Positions 1-8,676 of a stretch of 64,000 nt of DNA are shown piece by piece. The DNA lies in contig JAETOL010000001.1 in the NCBI GenBank assembly GCA_021771755.1, positions 296,526 to 360,525 on the forward strand, written 5' to 3'. Source of the stretch: Lachnospiraceae bacterium. Its GTDB lineage: Bacteria > Bacillota > Clostridia > Lachnospirales > Lachnospiraceae. Under the pieces are notes generated by a model that was given only the letters and a program-made list of their open reading frames with translations, made no database searches and was not told where the DNA came from. A program made the translations under genes and the position numbers. Within the stretch, counting starts at the first letter, position 1. The number at the start of each line of letters is the position of its first letter.

Positions 1-573
1 ATAATCAAATCCCAGCTCTGCAATGATTCCACGAAGATACGGCATGGGATCGTGAAGATCCCGCACTACATCCACGAACTTTTTGTCGTACAGGCCAAAT
101 CCGGTAAACTGTTCTATATGGTCGATATCTGTGATCTTCTGGATCATTTTGTAGTAAAGCCCGCGGATCTTATACATGATCTTCCGTTCCTGACTGGCTT
201 TTTTGACACCGATCACAATCTTATGCCCGTCTTCCCATTCTTTTACAAATTTGGGGATCATGTCCACAGGATCCTGAAAGTCCGCGCACATACGGACCAC
301 ACAGTCTCCGTAGGCCTGCTTCATTCCATAAACAGGAGATCTTGCCTGACCGAAGTTCTTAGCGTTAAAAATAGCCTTAATCTTTTTATTATTTGCACAA
401 AGACCTCTGAGGATCGCCTGGGTATTATCTTTGGAATGATTGTCAATAAACAGGATCTCATAATCATAATGACTGAGATCCCTCTCCATTACTTCTATGA
501 TCGCTTTTGCAAGAGCAACGACGTTTGCCTCTTCATTATAGGTGGGGATCACCACCGATATCTTTTTTTTCAT
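1..573 (-). CDS. Glycosyltransferase family 2 (DPM1/GtrB-like), partial
   Basis: This gene is missing from the ORF track because it runs off the window's left edge; I translated it by hand as 191 residues beginning MKKKISVVIPTYNEE. The VVIPTYNEE start, the acidic run LFIDNHSKDNT and the CADFQDP stretch are typical of GT-A family 2 enzymes that move a sugar from a nucleotide donor to a polyprenyl phosphate or a growing glycan. Family members are usually about 300 residues with C-terminal membrane helices, so roughly a third is cut off. Its ATG overlaps the stop of the upstream dehydrogenase gene by four bases (ATGA), indicating coupled translation as the last visible gene of the surface-glycan operon. 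The exact donor and acceptor cannot be told. Confidence 0.85.
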   Translation of the reverse strand, partial: MKKKISVVIPTYNEEANVVALAKAIIEVMERDLSHYDYEILFIDNHSKDNTQAILRGLCANNKKIKAIFNAKNFGQARSPVYGMKQAYGDCVVRMCADFQDPVDMIPKFVKEWEDGHKIVIGVKKASQERKIMYKIRGLYYKMIQKITDIDHIEQFTGFGLYDKKFVDVVRDLHDPMPYLRGIIAELGFDY

Positions 574-1502
574 TTTGTTTCTCCTGTATTCCCGGTTTTC
601 AGCCAGGTGATGGTTTCTCTGATTCCCTCCCGGAAGGTATATTCCGGCACAAATCCGGTATCTTCTGTAAGAGATGAGATATCCGCACAGAGATTCATCA
701 CTGCACCTGCCGGATATGGTCTGGCTCCGATCCCGGTTTCTTTCGCTCCGGTAAGCTCCGCCATGATTTCTATATAATCTTTAAGAGGAGCGGCATTCCC
801 GCTTCCCACACAGTACACAGCTCCGTCTTTTCCTTTTTCCCCAATGAGGCAGTATGCTCTTCCGGCATCTGCACTGAAAAGGTAATCCCACCTCTGCAGA
901 GCAGGGGTAAAGGATGTCGGTTCCCCGGCAAGCATTTTACGGAGGCCGGAAGCCACCATGGTGGTTTCCTTTTCGTAAATTCCGTAAACACTGAAAATCC
1001 TTGGCCAGATACACTCCATTCCCAGCTCCTTACAAAGCATACGTGCCAGCTGCCCGGAGGCAAACTTTGCAGTGCCGTAGGGAGTGGTCGGATTGACCGG
1101 ACTGTCCGGAGAGATCTTATCCACATCCATAGGTCCGTATTCCGCCTGGGATCCTGCGCCGATAAAGCGCCTGCAGCCAAGGGCATGAGCTGCCTTCACT
1201 GCTGCCAGCGTATATGCGATATTCCTGCTCTGAAGCTCTGTGCTGGAATTTCGATTTTCTCCGGTATTTCCCCATGCAATATGATAAAAGGTATCGCATT
1301 TTTCCGGAATCTTCTGAGGAAGCGTCTCCAGATCTTCCAGAGAGCCGTCTACCATATGCAGTTTTTCGCTTTGCGGCAGACGCATCTTCTTTCCTGAGAA
1401 AGCCCGGACCACTGCATAAACCTCGATGCCCTTTTTGATGCATTCTTTTATCAGGGCCGTACCGATCATACTGGTGGCTCCTGTTACAATAATCCTCTGC
1501 AT
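570..1502 (-). CDS. NAD-dependent epimerase/dehydratase family protein (nucleotide-sugar SDR)
   Basis: Extended short-chain dehydrogenase of about 310 residues. The N-terminal Rossmann motif reads VTGATSMIG and the catalytic pair is in the segment PYGTAK (YxxxK). Such enzymes reduce or epimerise a keto sugar bound to a nucleotide. I start it at the second methionine of the track ORF (MQRIIVTG) because AAAGGA lies just upstream of that ATG and the preceding seven residues are not conserved-looking. It follows the TPP enzyme and overlaps the glycosyltransferase. Given RfbG and RfbH in the operon, its likely substrate is a CDP-4-keto-deoxyhexose, possibly in the role of the YerF reductase of yersiniose synthesis. 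That role is inference; it could equally be a 4-reductase of the abequose/paratose type. Confidence 0.85.
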   Translation of the reverse strand: MQRIIVTGATSMIGTALIKECIKKGIEVYAVVRAFSGKKMRLPQSEKLHMVDGSLEDLETLPQKIPEKCDTFYHIAWGNTGENRNSSTELQSRNIAYTLAAVKAAHALGCRRFIGAGSQAEYGPMDVDKISPDSPVNPTTPYGTAKFASGQLARMLCKELGMECIWPRIFSVYGIYEKETTMVASGLRKMLAGEPTSFTPALQRWDYLFSADAGRAYCLIGEKGKDGAVYCVGSGNAAPLKDYIEIMAELTGAKETGIGARPYPAGAVMNLCADISSLTEDTGFVPEYTFREGIRETITWLKTGNTGETK

Positions 1503-1535
1503 ATTTTCCTTTCTCTTTCCCATCCGGTATTTTTG

Positions 1536-3377
1536 TCAGCTGCGCTCCGGAAGTGGAATGTACATATTTTCTTCCAGTTCCTCCCTGGATAAAAACGGAT
1601 ACATATCCTCCAGCGACGCGGAGATCATTCTTCCGTCCGGAAGCTTTTTGGAGGAAGTCTTCGGCTCGGTTTTCTGATATTTGGTAACAAACACCTCACA
1701 GATCACAGCGCCTTCCGTCTCCAGAGTCTTATTGATTTTTTCTTCCAGCTCCTCTGAACTGTGGATACAGTCATAGGGAAATCCATACGCAGGTGCAAGC
1801 CGGCTCAGATCCGGAAAACTCAGATCTCCGCTTTCTTCCCCTACACCTACCAGCGGTTCCCCGAAATACGTCTGCTGTGTCTGACGGATGGAATGATATC
1901 CCTGATTGTTTATCACAAAAAGCTTTATCGGCAGACGATTATGGATGATCGTCTGAAGCTCCTGGATATTCATCTGGAGACTTCCTTCTCCGGTCACACA
2001 TACCACCGGTTTCTTATCTGACGCAATGCAGACTCCAATAGCGCCCGGAAGGCAGAAGCCCATGGATGCCGTATTGGGGTTTGTGATAAATCTCTGTCCT
2101 TTTTTCACCTTGAAAGTCTGACTTCCTGCCACACGGGAGGTTCCCACACTGACCATCAGATTCTGATCTTCTTTCATGGCTTTTGACAGTTCTTCATAAA
2201 AAGCATAGATATTGGTACAGCCTTCTTCTATCGTCTCATAATGCTTTTCTGTGACCACCGGATATTTCTCTTTCCAGAGCAGACACTGCTCTCTCCAGGG
2301 CCGCCCCTGAAACAGAGGTTTTTCTGCAGAAGCGCCTCGATTCCGGGCAGAGTGGATCAGCTTTCGGATCAGTTCTCCTGCATCTCCGCATACCGGAAGA
2401 CTTACATGAAGACTCGGCTTTTTTAATTCATTTTCATCAATGTCATTGAGAATGGTATAGCTTTCTCTTGCCCAGTCCTGAAACTGGAATCCGGTCTGTG
2501 CAAAGCCCTGACGGTTTCCAATGGAGAGAAGCACATCACTGTTCTGCAAAGCAAAGTTTCCGGGTCTGGTTCCGGTTCCTCCGCTTCTTCCCACAAACAG
2601 AGGATGGTCATATTCCATGGCGTCTACACTGCTCATTCCTGTCACTACAGGAACCCCCAGCAGCTCTGCCAGCTGATGAAATTCCTCTGCCGCACCTGCA
2701 AGGCGCACACCGTTCCCCGGAGAAAGCACCGGACGGCTGCTGTTCTGGATCTTATCCAGGATCTGGTCTATCATCTCCTCAGAAATCTCCCCCGGCTTCT
2801 GTTCCGGATTTTCAGAAGGATCATAGGCCCGAAGCTCCTCCGTTTCCACCACAGCTCCCTGTACGTCCAGAGGAATGTCCAGCCATACCGGTCCCGGTCT
2901 TCCATTTACCGCAAGATAAAGAGCTTTTTCCAGATGATAACGGATTTCCTCCGGCCGGATCACCATATGGGCATATTTTGTCAGAGGTTTTACCACCGGA
3001 ACAATATTACACTCCTGTACGCCCATACTCCTCAACGGGAGTCCGGAAGCCTCCACCGTAGTGGCATATCTGGCCTGACCGGAGAATACAAGCATAGGAA
3101 TAGAATCCATCCAGCCGCCAAGAACACCGGTCACTGCATTGGTTGCTCCAGGTCCCGTGGTAACACAGACTGCTGCCATTTTATTTCCCAGACGCGCATA
3201 GGCTTCTGCTGCCATAGCACAGGCCTGTTCGTGATGCTGATAGGTACAGTGAAGCTTCGGATGATGACCAAAGGCATCATTCATGTGCATGGCGCCTCCT
3301 CCGGTTACGGTAAATACATCCTGTATCCCCCACTGTGCAATATATTCTGCAATATAATCAGATACTTTCTGTTTCAT
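1536..3377 (-). CDS. Thiamine pyrophosphate enzyme, acetolactate synthase-like
   Basis: 613-residue member of the acetolactate synthase/pyruvate oxidase family. The N-terminal PYR domain carries the catalytic glutamate context HHEQACAMAAEAYAR, the middle domain spans about 190-330, and the C-terminal TPP domain has the cofactor motif GEGSLQMN followed by NNQGY. Families of this type decarboxylate a 2-keto acid and transfer the two-carbon unit. Here it is embedded in a CDP-deoxysugar operon rather than beside ilv genes and has no small regulatory subunit next to it. A sugar-modifying role like YerE, which adds an acetyl branch to a CDP-3,6-dideoxy-4-keto-hexose, is therefore more likely than branched-chain amino acid synthesis. 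The start is supported by GGTGGAG before the ATG. Confidence 0.85.
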   Translation of the reverse strand: MKQKVSDYIAEYIAQWGIQDVFTVTGGGAMHMNDAFGHHPKLHCTYQHHEQACAMAAEAYARLGNKMAAVCVTTGPGATNAVTGVLGGWMDSIPMLVFSGQARYATTVEASGLPLRSMGVQECNIVPVVKPLTKYAHMVIRPEEIRYHLEKALYLAVNGRPGPVWLDIPLDVQGAVVETEELRAYDPSENPEQKPGEISEEMIDQILDKIQNSSRPVLSPGNGVRLAGAAEEFHQLAELLGVPVVTGMSSVDAMEYDHPLFVGRSGGTGTRPGNFALQNSDVLLSIGNRQGFAQTGFQFQDWARESYTILNDIDENELKKPSLHVSLPVCGDAGELIRKLIHSARNRGASAEKPLFQGRPWREQCLLWKEKYPVVTEKHYETIEEGCTNIYAFYEELSKAMKEDQNLMVSVGTSRVAGSQTFKVKKGQRFITNPNTASMGFCLPGAIGVCIASDKKPVVCVTGEGSLQMNIQELQTIIHNRLPIKLFVINNQGYHSIRQTQQTYFGEPLVGVGEESGDLSFPDLSRLAPAYGFPYDCIHSSEELEEKINKTLETEGAVICEVFVTKYQKTEPKTSSKKLPDGRMISASLEDMYPFLSREELEENMYIPLPERS

Positions 3378-3389
3378 TTTTTCTCCACC

Positions 3390-4709
3390 TTACATATAAT
3401 CCGGACATTTCTGCACACATACCATGCGTTTTCCGGATGCCTCAATCGGAATTTCATCCACATAGGTCACATCGATCTGTGCTTCGTCCCCCAGATATTT
3501 CCGGTAGGAGGCAACGACCTCCTCTTCGTTGACTCTGGTACGGTCTGCATTCAGAAGAAGCTCGTAGCGCTTCTTTTCCCACTGGATGCATTTTGCCTGA
3601 TGCACGATTCCTTCCATATTGATCAGCACATTCATAAACACATGGATGGATAAAGGCTCGCCCTTACAGTTGTACATCATGGAACCCCGACGTCCGTAGA
3701 TTTCCGTAAAATATCCGTGCTTTCTTCCTTTTTCATCGATCACTTCTTTATAGATTCCGGTATCTCCGGTATCATAGCGGATCATGGGAAAAGCTTTGTT
3801 ATAATAATCGGTCACAACAATCCTGCCCAGTTCTCCCGGCTTCACCGGTTCATCCGAATCAAGGCTGAGCATTTCAATATAAAAATTATAAAGATCCACG
3901 GTGTAACGATCCTCATCCCCTACCTGGCAGGCAAGGAATCCGTTTTCATTGTTTCCATAGGAGCGCACAGCCGTAAATCCAAAAATCTCCCGGATTTCGT
4001 CATAAGTCTTCTGGGGAAGAGCCTCGCCCATGGCAAAAACCATTTCCACATCCCATTTGCTGATATCTACCTTTTTTCTCTTCAGATATCCGGCAAGAAC
4101 CACCAGCGCACTGGAGTAAGCTACCAGAACCTGGATCCGGTCTTTGCGGATCTTTTCGCAGATCCCGGCCAGCGCCTCGTCTCCCATATTGGAAATATCG
4201 ATCATGATCAGGTTATTTTTAAAGGATTTCCATTTGGAAATCACATTTTTCCCCGGGATCCACACACGGAATTCCCCTCTTTTCATTCCCATACGGAAGC
4301 CGTTCAGTTCCATAAAAGAAATAAAATTCATATTCACCCGGTTCATTTTGTCTCCGTCGCAAAGCACGGTAAACGGCGCGCCTGTGGATCCGCTGGTCTT
4401 CAGCTGAAACAGGCTGTCCTTTTTGTCCTGATACATATCGCAAAGGATGCTGTCCTTATTTTCGTTGTATTTCATTTTTGTCATAACAGGAAAATCTGTG
4501 ATATCACGGGCATCCTGATAGTCTTTATAATATGCGGAATGCTTTTTGGCATGTTCCAGAAGCATCTCTACCCGGCGCTGTGCATATTCCTCTGTGATTC
4601 CTTCTACAATCTCCCGTTTATTTACTGCTTTTATCTTTGCAAGCTTTCCACCATGAAGCCTGTCAAGACCATTAAAAGCAGCTCTTCTTAAAATTTCTCC
4701 AGCCTGCAT
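3390..4709 (-). CDS. CapK/PaaK-type adenylate-forming protein 1
   Basis: 439 residues resembling phenylacetate-CoA ligase and the capsule protein CapK. The phosphate-binding loop of the adenylate-forming family is visible as TSGSTGAPF at about residue 105, with the downstream segments YGNNENG and RYDTGDTG typical of AMP binding. In capsule and O-antigen clusters, CapK homologues are thought to activate a carboxylic acid for transfer to the glycan, but no substrate is established. It lies between the TPP enzyme and the flippase and has a paralogue (5975-7297) of nearly the same length on the other side of the flippase. AAAGGAA precedes the ATG. Confidence 0.8.
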   Translation of the reverse strand: MQAGEILRRAAFNGLDRLHGGKLAKIKAVNKREIVEGITEEYAQRRVEMLLEHAKKHSAYYKDYQDARDITDFPVMTKMKYNENKDSILCDMYQDKKDSLFQLKTSGSTGAPFTVLCDGDKMNRVNMNFISFMELNGFRMGMKRGEFRVWIPGKNVISKWKSFKNNLIMIDISNMGDEALAGICEKIRKDRIQVLVAYSSALVVLAGYLKRKKVDISKWDVEMVFAMGEALPQKTYDEIREIFGFTAVRSYGNNENGFLACQVGDEDRYTVDLYNFYIEMLSLDSDEPVKPGELGRIVVTDYYNKAFPMIRYDTGDTGIYKEVIDEKGRKHGYFTEIYGRRGSMMYNCKGEPLSIHVFMNVLINMEGIVHQAKCIQWEKKRYELLLNADRTRVNEEEVVASYRKYLGDEAQIDVTYVDEIPIEASGKRMVCVQKCPDYM

Positions 4710-4740
4710 ATTTTTTCCTTTCCATATAAAATCAGATTTA

Positions 4741-5958
4741 TTACTGCTTCAGCGGCTGCGCTTTTCTGTCTCCCGCTTTCCAGAGTCCCAGAAGGATCAC
4801 TGCTGCCACACGGATGGCATTGGCAATCAGAACCGCTTCCGCAAATCCCATAATACCGCTGTTCTTTGTAAAAAGCAACACAAGAGCAGTGATGATCGCC
4901 AGATGAAGAATCTGCAGAATCAACTGCCATTTTTCCTCTGTAAAGGTCAAAACCACAATAAAAAGATAAGCAGACAGAACTCCCAGAATCTGGCTCAGGT
5001 TCACAACCGTCATCATTCCTTTTACGGATTCATAAAGATCTCTGTAAAACAGCCATACAAACAGCGGTGTTCCAATCTGAGAGCCTATAAAAAACACAAG
5101 GCTGACTCCCACGCCGATCCCGGTAAACTGCAGAAACTGCTTTCTTCCCATCCTCTCCTGCTTCCGTGTAAGATAAGAAATAATGATCGTGTTTACCGGA
5201 GCCACCAGAAGCACCAGAGTTTTTCCGATCAGGGACGTCACATAATACTGTGTCACCGCCAGATGTCCGATCAGATGCTCCAGAACAAGACGATCGATAT
5301 TCAGCGTCAGATTGGTGATCAGGTAGGAAATAACAAGAAATCCGCCTCTTTGAAAGGCTGTTCCAAACCAGCTGCTTCTCCTGAAAAATCCATGGAATAC
5401 GGTTCCGGTGGCTGCAAGATATACCAACGCCGCCACTTCTCCTGTCACAAATACCAGAAACCAGTTTTTTGTCAGGAAATAAAGGCCAAAGCCTGCCACA
5501 TAGCCCACAGTCAGAACTGCATAATAATTAAAATAATTCCGGTAGTTCAGATTCAGGCGATACTCCACATCTCCGTAATACCGGAAGATCGTCGTCATAA
5601 GAAGAAGTACGGTCCAGAAGATCACGGAAACAGAGGTCATGGAATTCTTTCCCACCAGCAGAGTCACTGCCGTACCCACGCCTCCAAATAAAAGAAGCAG
5701 GATATTATAGTCTCCGTTCTTTACCTGGTAATCTCTTCTCACAACAAGGCGGCTGGTGTTTAAAGCCTGCCCCACCGAAGGACAGAGAATCGCCACCAGC
5801 CCCATAAGATACAGCAGCTCACCAAGCTGGTCGCTTCCCATGAAACGGTTCAGCAGCGGATAGACCAGTACCTGCAGAACCCCGTTCATCAGAAGCGCGC
5901 CTCCTATGGTGTAGGCTGTATTTGATACAATTTTTTTCTGTTTTTCTTTCGATGCCAA
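4741..5958 (-). CDS. Polysaccharide flippase, Wzx/MATE-like membrane protein
   Basis: 405-residue, strongly hydrophobic protein with about twelve predicted membrane segments and short charged loops, as in the MOP superfamily of oligosaccharide-lipid flippases. The N-terminus (NTAYTIGGALLMNGVLQVLVYPLL) has the amphipathic start usual for these proteins. Its place inside a nucleotide-sugar and glycosyltransferase operon fits export of a lipid-linked glycan across the cytoplasmic membrane. It is a little shorter than many Wzx proteins (usually 410-480). Sequence conservation in this family is low, so the call rests on hydrophobicity pattern and context. Confidence 0.75.
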   Translation of the reverse strand: MASKEKQKKIVSNTAYTIGGALLMNGVLQVLVYPLLNRFMGSDQLGELLYLMGLVAILCPSVGQALNTSRLVVRRDYQVKNGDYNILLLLFGGVGTAVTLLVGKNSMTSVSVIFWTVLLLMTTIFRYYGDVEYRLNLNYRNYFNYYAVLTVGYVAGFGLYFLTKNWFLVFVTGEVAALVYLAATGTVFHGFFRRSSWFGTAFQRGGFLVISYLITNLTLNIDRLVLEHLIGHLAVTQYYVTSLIGKTLVLLVAPVNTIIISYLTRKQERMGRKQFLQFTGIGVGVSLVFFIGSQIGTPLFVWLFYRDLYESVKGMMTVVNLSQILGVLSAYLFIVVLTFTEEKWQLILQILHLAIITALVLLFTKNSGIMGFAEAVLIANAIRVAAVILLGLWKAGDRKAQPLKQ

Positions 5959-5974
5959 AAAGCACCCTCCCCAG

Positions 5975-7297
5975 TTATTTTTTTATGTATTTCTCACATC
6001 GATTCTCAAAGGATTTCCGTTTGCCGGAATTGAGCACCGGGATCTCATCTACATATTCCACTGTAATTTCTGCTTCTTCTCCGAAATACGGTCCGATAAA
6101 ATCCAGGATGGCTTTTTCATCGATCTGCTCTTTGTCTCCGTTCAGCCAGAGCGTATATCGAGTCTCATCCTCCTGAATGAAACGGTACTGGTCGATTCCC
6201 TTTGCCATGGAAAGACCGTTCAGAAGCACAAAGGGAGAAACAATCCGTCCCTTGCAGTCGTAGATCATATCACCCCGCCGTCCGTACAGTTCTTTCAGGT
6301 ACAGACGGAAACGTCCGTCTTTTTCCTTTCGTTCTGCCACCGCCAGATCTCCGTTGTCATAACGAATCAGAGGAATGGCATAATTATAAAGATCTGTGAT
6401 CACGATACGTCCCAGTTCTCCGGGTTCTGCCGGTTCGTCACTGTCCAGCTTCAGGATTTCATAATAATAGCTTTCCGTATCAATATAGTAGCTTTCATCT
6501 TCCTCCCGCTGCAGTCCCATGATTCCGTTTTCTTCATTGGAATACCAGGAACGCACGGTACAGCGGAAGATTTTTTCCAGATTTCTCCGAACCTCACTGG
6601 GCATGCTCTCTGAAATCGGAAGGATGGCTTTCACACAAAAATCTTTTGTGTCCACCTGATATTTTTCGATATAGCGCCCCAGTTCTCCGATAGCAGAGGA
6701 GTAGCCAATGATACACTTTACTTTTTTCTTCCGGATCACAGAAACCATTTTTCCAAGAGCTTCATCATCCAGATTGGAGCAGTCCATCATGATCAGATTT
6801 TCTGCGGTACGGGAAAGCCAGCTTTTTTTTGCATGGTCTCCCACCCACATACGGATAAAAGCTTCCTTCATGCCGATATAATAACCGCCCGCAGCTCCCA
6901 GAAAAATACTGGCAGCTGTATTGTGAAGGATTTTGTTGCGGTTCTGGATCATGGCAAAGGGGGTGCCTGTAGACCCGCTGGTATACATGATCCGGTTGTC
7001 GGAAGCTTCTTTGTAAACGCTGGACTGACATTCCTCATAGTGGCTTCTGTAAGCATCTTTATTCATTACCGGCATTTTTTCCAGCGGAGTATCCGGATCA
7101 AAATCCTTATAAAATTCCGTAGTACGCACTGCATGGGCAATCAGCTTACGGATCTTTTCCTGTGTCCTGTCTATGGGAGTTCCTTTTTTGTAGCTGTCCC
7201 GGATCTCCTCATAATATTTCCGGACCTTTCCGCCCTTGAGGCGATCCACAGTCCAGAAACCATACCAGCGCAGCTTTTCATCAATTATCATTTGCAT
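5975..7297 (-). CDS. CapK/PaaK-type adenylate-forming protein 2
   Basis: 440-residue paralogue of the 3390-4709 product, with the loop TSGSTGTPF, the segment WYSNEENG and RYDNGDLA at the positions expected for the adenylate-forming fold. The two proteins align over nearly their whole length by eye but differ at many positions, so they are an old pair rather than a fresh duplication. The likely chemistry is ATP-dependent activation of a carboxylate, possibly for acyl decoration of the glycan. The acid and the acceptor are not known. The ATG is preceded by GGAAGG. Confidence 0.8.
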   Translation of the reverse strand: MQMIIDEKLRWYGFWTVDRLKGGKVRKYYEEIRDSYKKGTPIDRTQEKIRKLIAHAVRTTEFYKDFDPDTPLEKMPVMNKDAYRSHYEECQSSVYKEASDNRIMYTSGSTGTPFAMIQNRNKILHNTAASIFLGAAGGYYIGMKEAFIRMWVGDHAKKSWLSRTAENLIMMDCSNLDDEALGKMVSVIRKKKVKCIIGYSSAIGELGRYIEKYQVDTKDFCVKAILPISESMPSEVRRNLEKIFRCTVRSWYSNEENGIMGLQREEDESYYIDTESYYYEILKLDSDEPAEPGELGRIVITDLYNYAIPLIRYDNGDLAVAERKEKDGRFRLYLKELYGRRGDMIYDCKGRIVSPFVLLNGLSMAKGIDQYRFIQEDETRYTLWLNGDKEQIDEKAILDFIGPYFGEEAEITVEYVDEIPVLNSGKRKSFENRCEKYIKK

Positions 7298-7315
7298 GTT
7301 CCTTCCCGGCTGTTC

Positions 7316-8656
7316 TTAAAGTTCTCCGGCCTCCCGGATCACCTTTGCCATATAGTCGATCTTTTCGTCTGTCATTCCAGGATATAAGCCTACCCAGAAG
7401 GTATCACGCATGATCCTGTCTGTGTTTTCCAGTGTTCCGGCAATGCGGTAGCCTTTTCCTTCTGCTCTCATCTGATCAAAGCACGGATGCTTGGTGAGAT
7501 TTCCGGCAAACAGCATCCTTGTCTGGACGCCTTTGCTTTCAATATAAGGAACTACCTTGTTTCTGTCCACACCCTCTTTACAGGTAAGAAGGAAACCGAA
7601 CCAGCTTGGATCTGAATTCGGGCATGCTTCCGGAAGGATGAATTTTTCTTCCATACCCTCCAGGGCTTTGCGGAGGCGGGCATAATTATGACGTCTTCTT
7701 TCTACAAATCCCGGAAATTTCTCAAGCTGGGCACAGCCTACCGCCGCCTGCATATCTGTTGCCTTCAGATTGTATCCAAAATGAGAATACACATATTTGT
7801 GATCGTATCCCAGAGGAAGCTCTCCATACTGTCTGTCAAAACGATGTCCGCAGACATTGTCCTTTCCGGACGGACAGCGGCAGTCACGTCCCCAGTCGCG
7901 AAGAGATCTTACAATCTTGTGAAGCAGCGGATTTCTGGTATAAACAGCGCCGCCCTCTCCCATAGTCATATGATGAGGCGGATAAAAACTGGAGGTTCCA
8001 ATATCACCGATCGTTCCGGTCAGTTTTTTCTCGCCGTTGATCTCATACTCAGAGCCCAGAGCATCACAGTTATCCTCGATCAGCCACAGCTGATGAGCCT
8101 GACAGAAATCTGTCAGTGCTTTCAGATCAAAAGGATTTCCCAGTGTATGCGCGATCATCACTACCTTTGTTTTTGGAGAAAGCGCTTCTTCCAGACGGGT
8201 CACATCGATATTATACTGAGGAATGGTCACATCCACGAACACCGGAACCGCTCCGTACTGAATCATAGGTGCTACTGTTGTTGGAAATCCTGCAGCCACA
8301 GTAATAACCTCATCTCCCGGAAGCACCTGACGTTCTCCAAGAAGAGGGGAGGTCAGCGCCATAAACGCAAGAAGGTTTGCGGAAGAGCCGGAATTTACCA
8401 GAGAGCAGAAACGTACTCCCAGATATTTCGCAAAGTTCTCCTCAAACTGATCTGCATATCTTCCTGCCGTCAGCCAGAACTCCAGTGCGCTGTCCACCAG
8501 ATTCACCATCTCTCTGGAATCGTAAACTCTGGACGCATAGGGGATCCTGTCTCCCTCCTCAAACGGTTTCTGCTGATTATGATATTTGCGGCAGTAATCA
8601 TCTACCATACCAAGGATTTCTTCCCTGGCCTGCTGTTCTGTCATATTTTCAAACAT
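7316..8656 (-). CDS. rfbH: CDP-4-keto-6-deoxy-D-glucose 3-dehydrase (RfbH/E1 type)
   Basis: 446 residues, the usual length for RfbH/DdhC. This pyridoxamine-phosphate and [2Fe-2S] enzyme removes the C3 hydroxyl of CDP-6-deoxy-4-keto-glucose on the way to 3,6-dideoxy sugars. The diagnostic feature is the active-site segment SFYPPHHMTMGEGG: aminotransferases of this fold carry lysine where RfbH has histidine. The cysteine-rich stretch DWGRDCRCPSGKDNVCGHRFD matches the iron-sulfur region of the family. It follows rfbG directly, giving consecutive steps of the same pathway. The usual ferredoxin-type reductase partner (E3, RfbI/AscD) is not visible in the window. Confidence 0.93.
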   Translation of the reverse strand: MFENMTEQQAREEILGMVDDYCRKYHNQQKPFEEGDRIPYASRVYDSREMVNLVDSALEFWLTAGRYADQFEENFAKYLGVRFCSLVNSGSSANLLAFMALTSPLLGERQVLPGDEVITVAAGFPTTVAPMIQYGAVPVFVDVTIPQYNIDVTRLEEALSPKTKVVMIAHTLGNPFDLKALTDFCQAHQLWLIEDNCDALGSEYEINGEKKLTGTIGDIGTSSFYPPHHMTMGEGGAVYTRNPLLHKIVRSLRDWGRDCRCPSGKDNVCGHRFDRQYGELPLGYDHKYVYSHFGYNLKATDMQAAVGCAQLEKFPGFVERRRHNYARLRKALEGMEEKFILPEACPNSDPSWFGFLLTCKEGVDRNKVVPYIESKGVQTRMLFAGNLTKHPCFDQMRAEGKGYRIAGTLENTDRIMRDTFWVGLYPGMTDEKIDYMAKVIREAGEL

Positions 8657-8676
8657 AGTCTGTCTCCTCTTTTATT

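Noticed and set aside
52-777. 241-codon plus-strand ORF at the window start
   Set aside because: The minus strand encodes a convincing family 2 glycosyltransferase and the SDR C-terminus over the same bases.
1536-3377. Annotation of the TPP enzyme as acetolactate synthase IlvB
   Set aside because: No ilvN-like subunit or ilv genes nearby; the gene sits inside a CDP-sugar operon, so a biosynthetic amino acid role is not supported.
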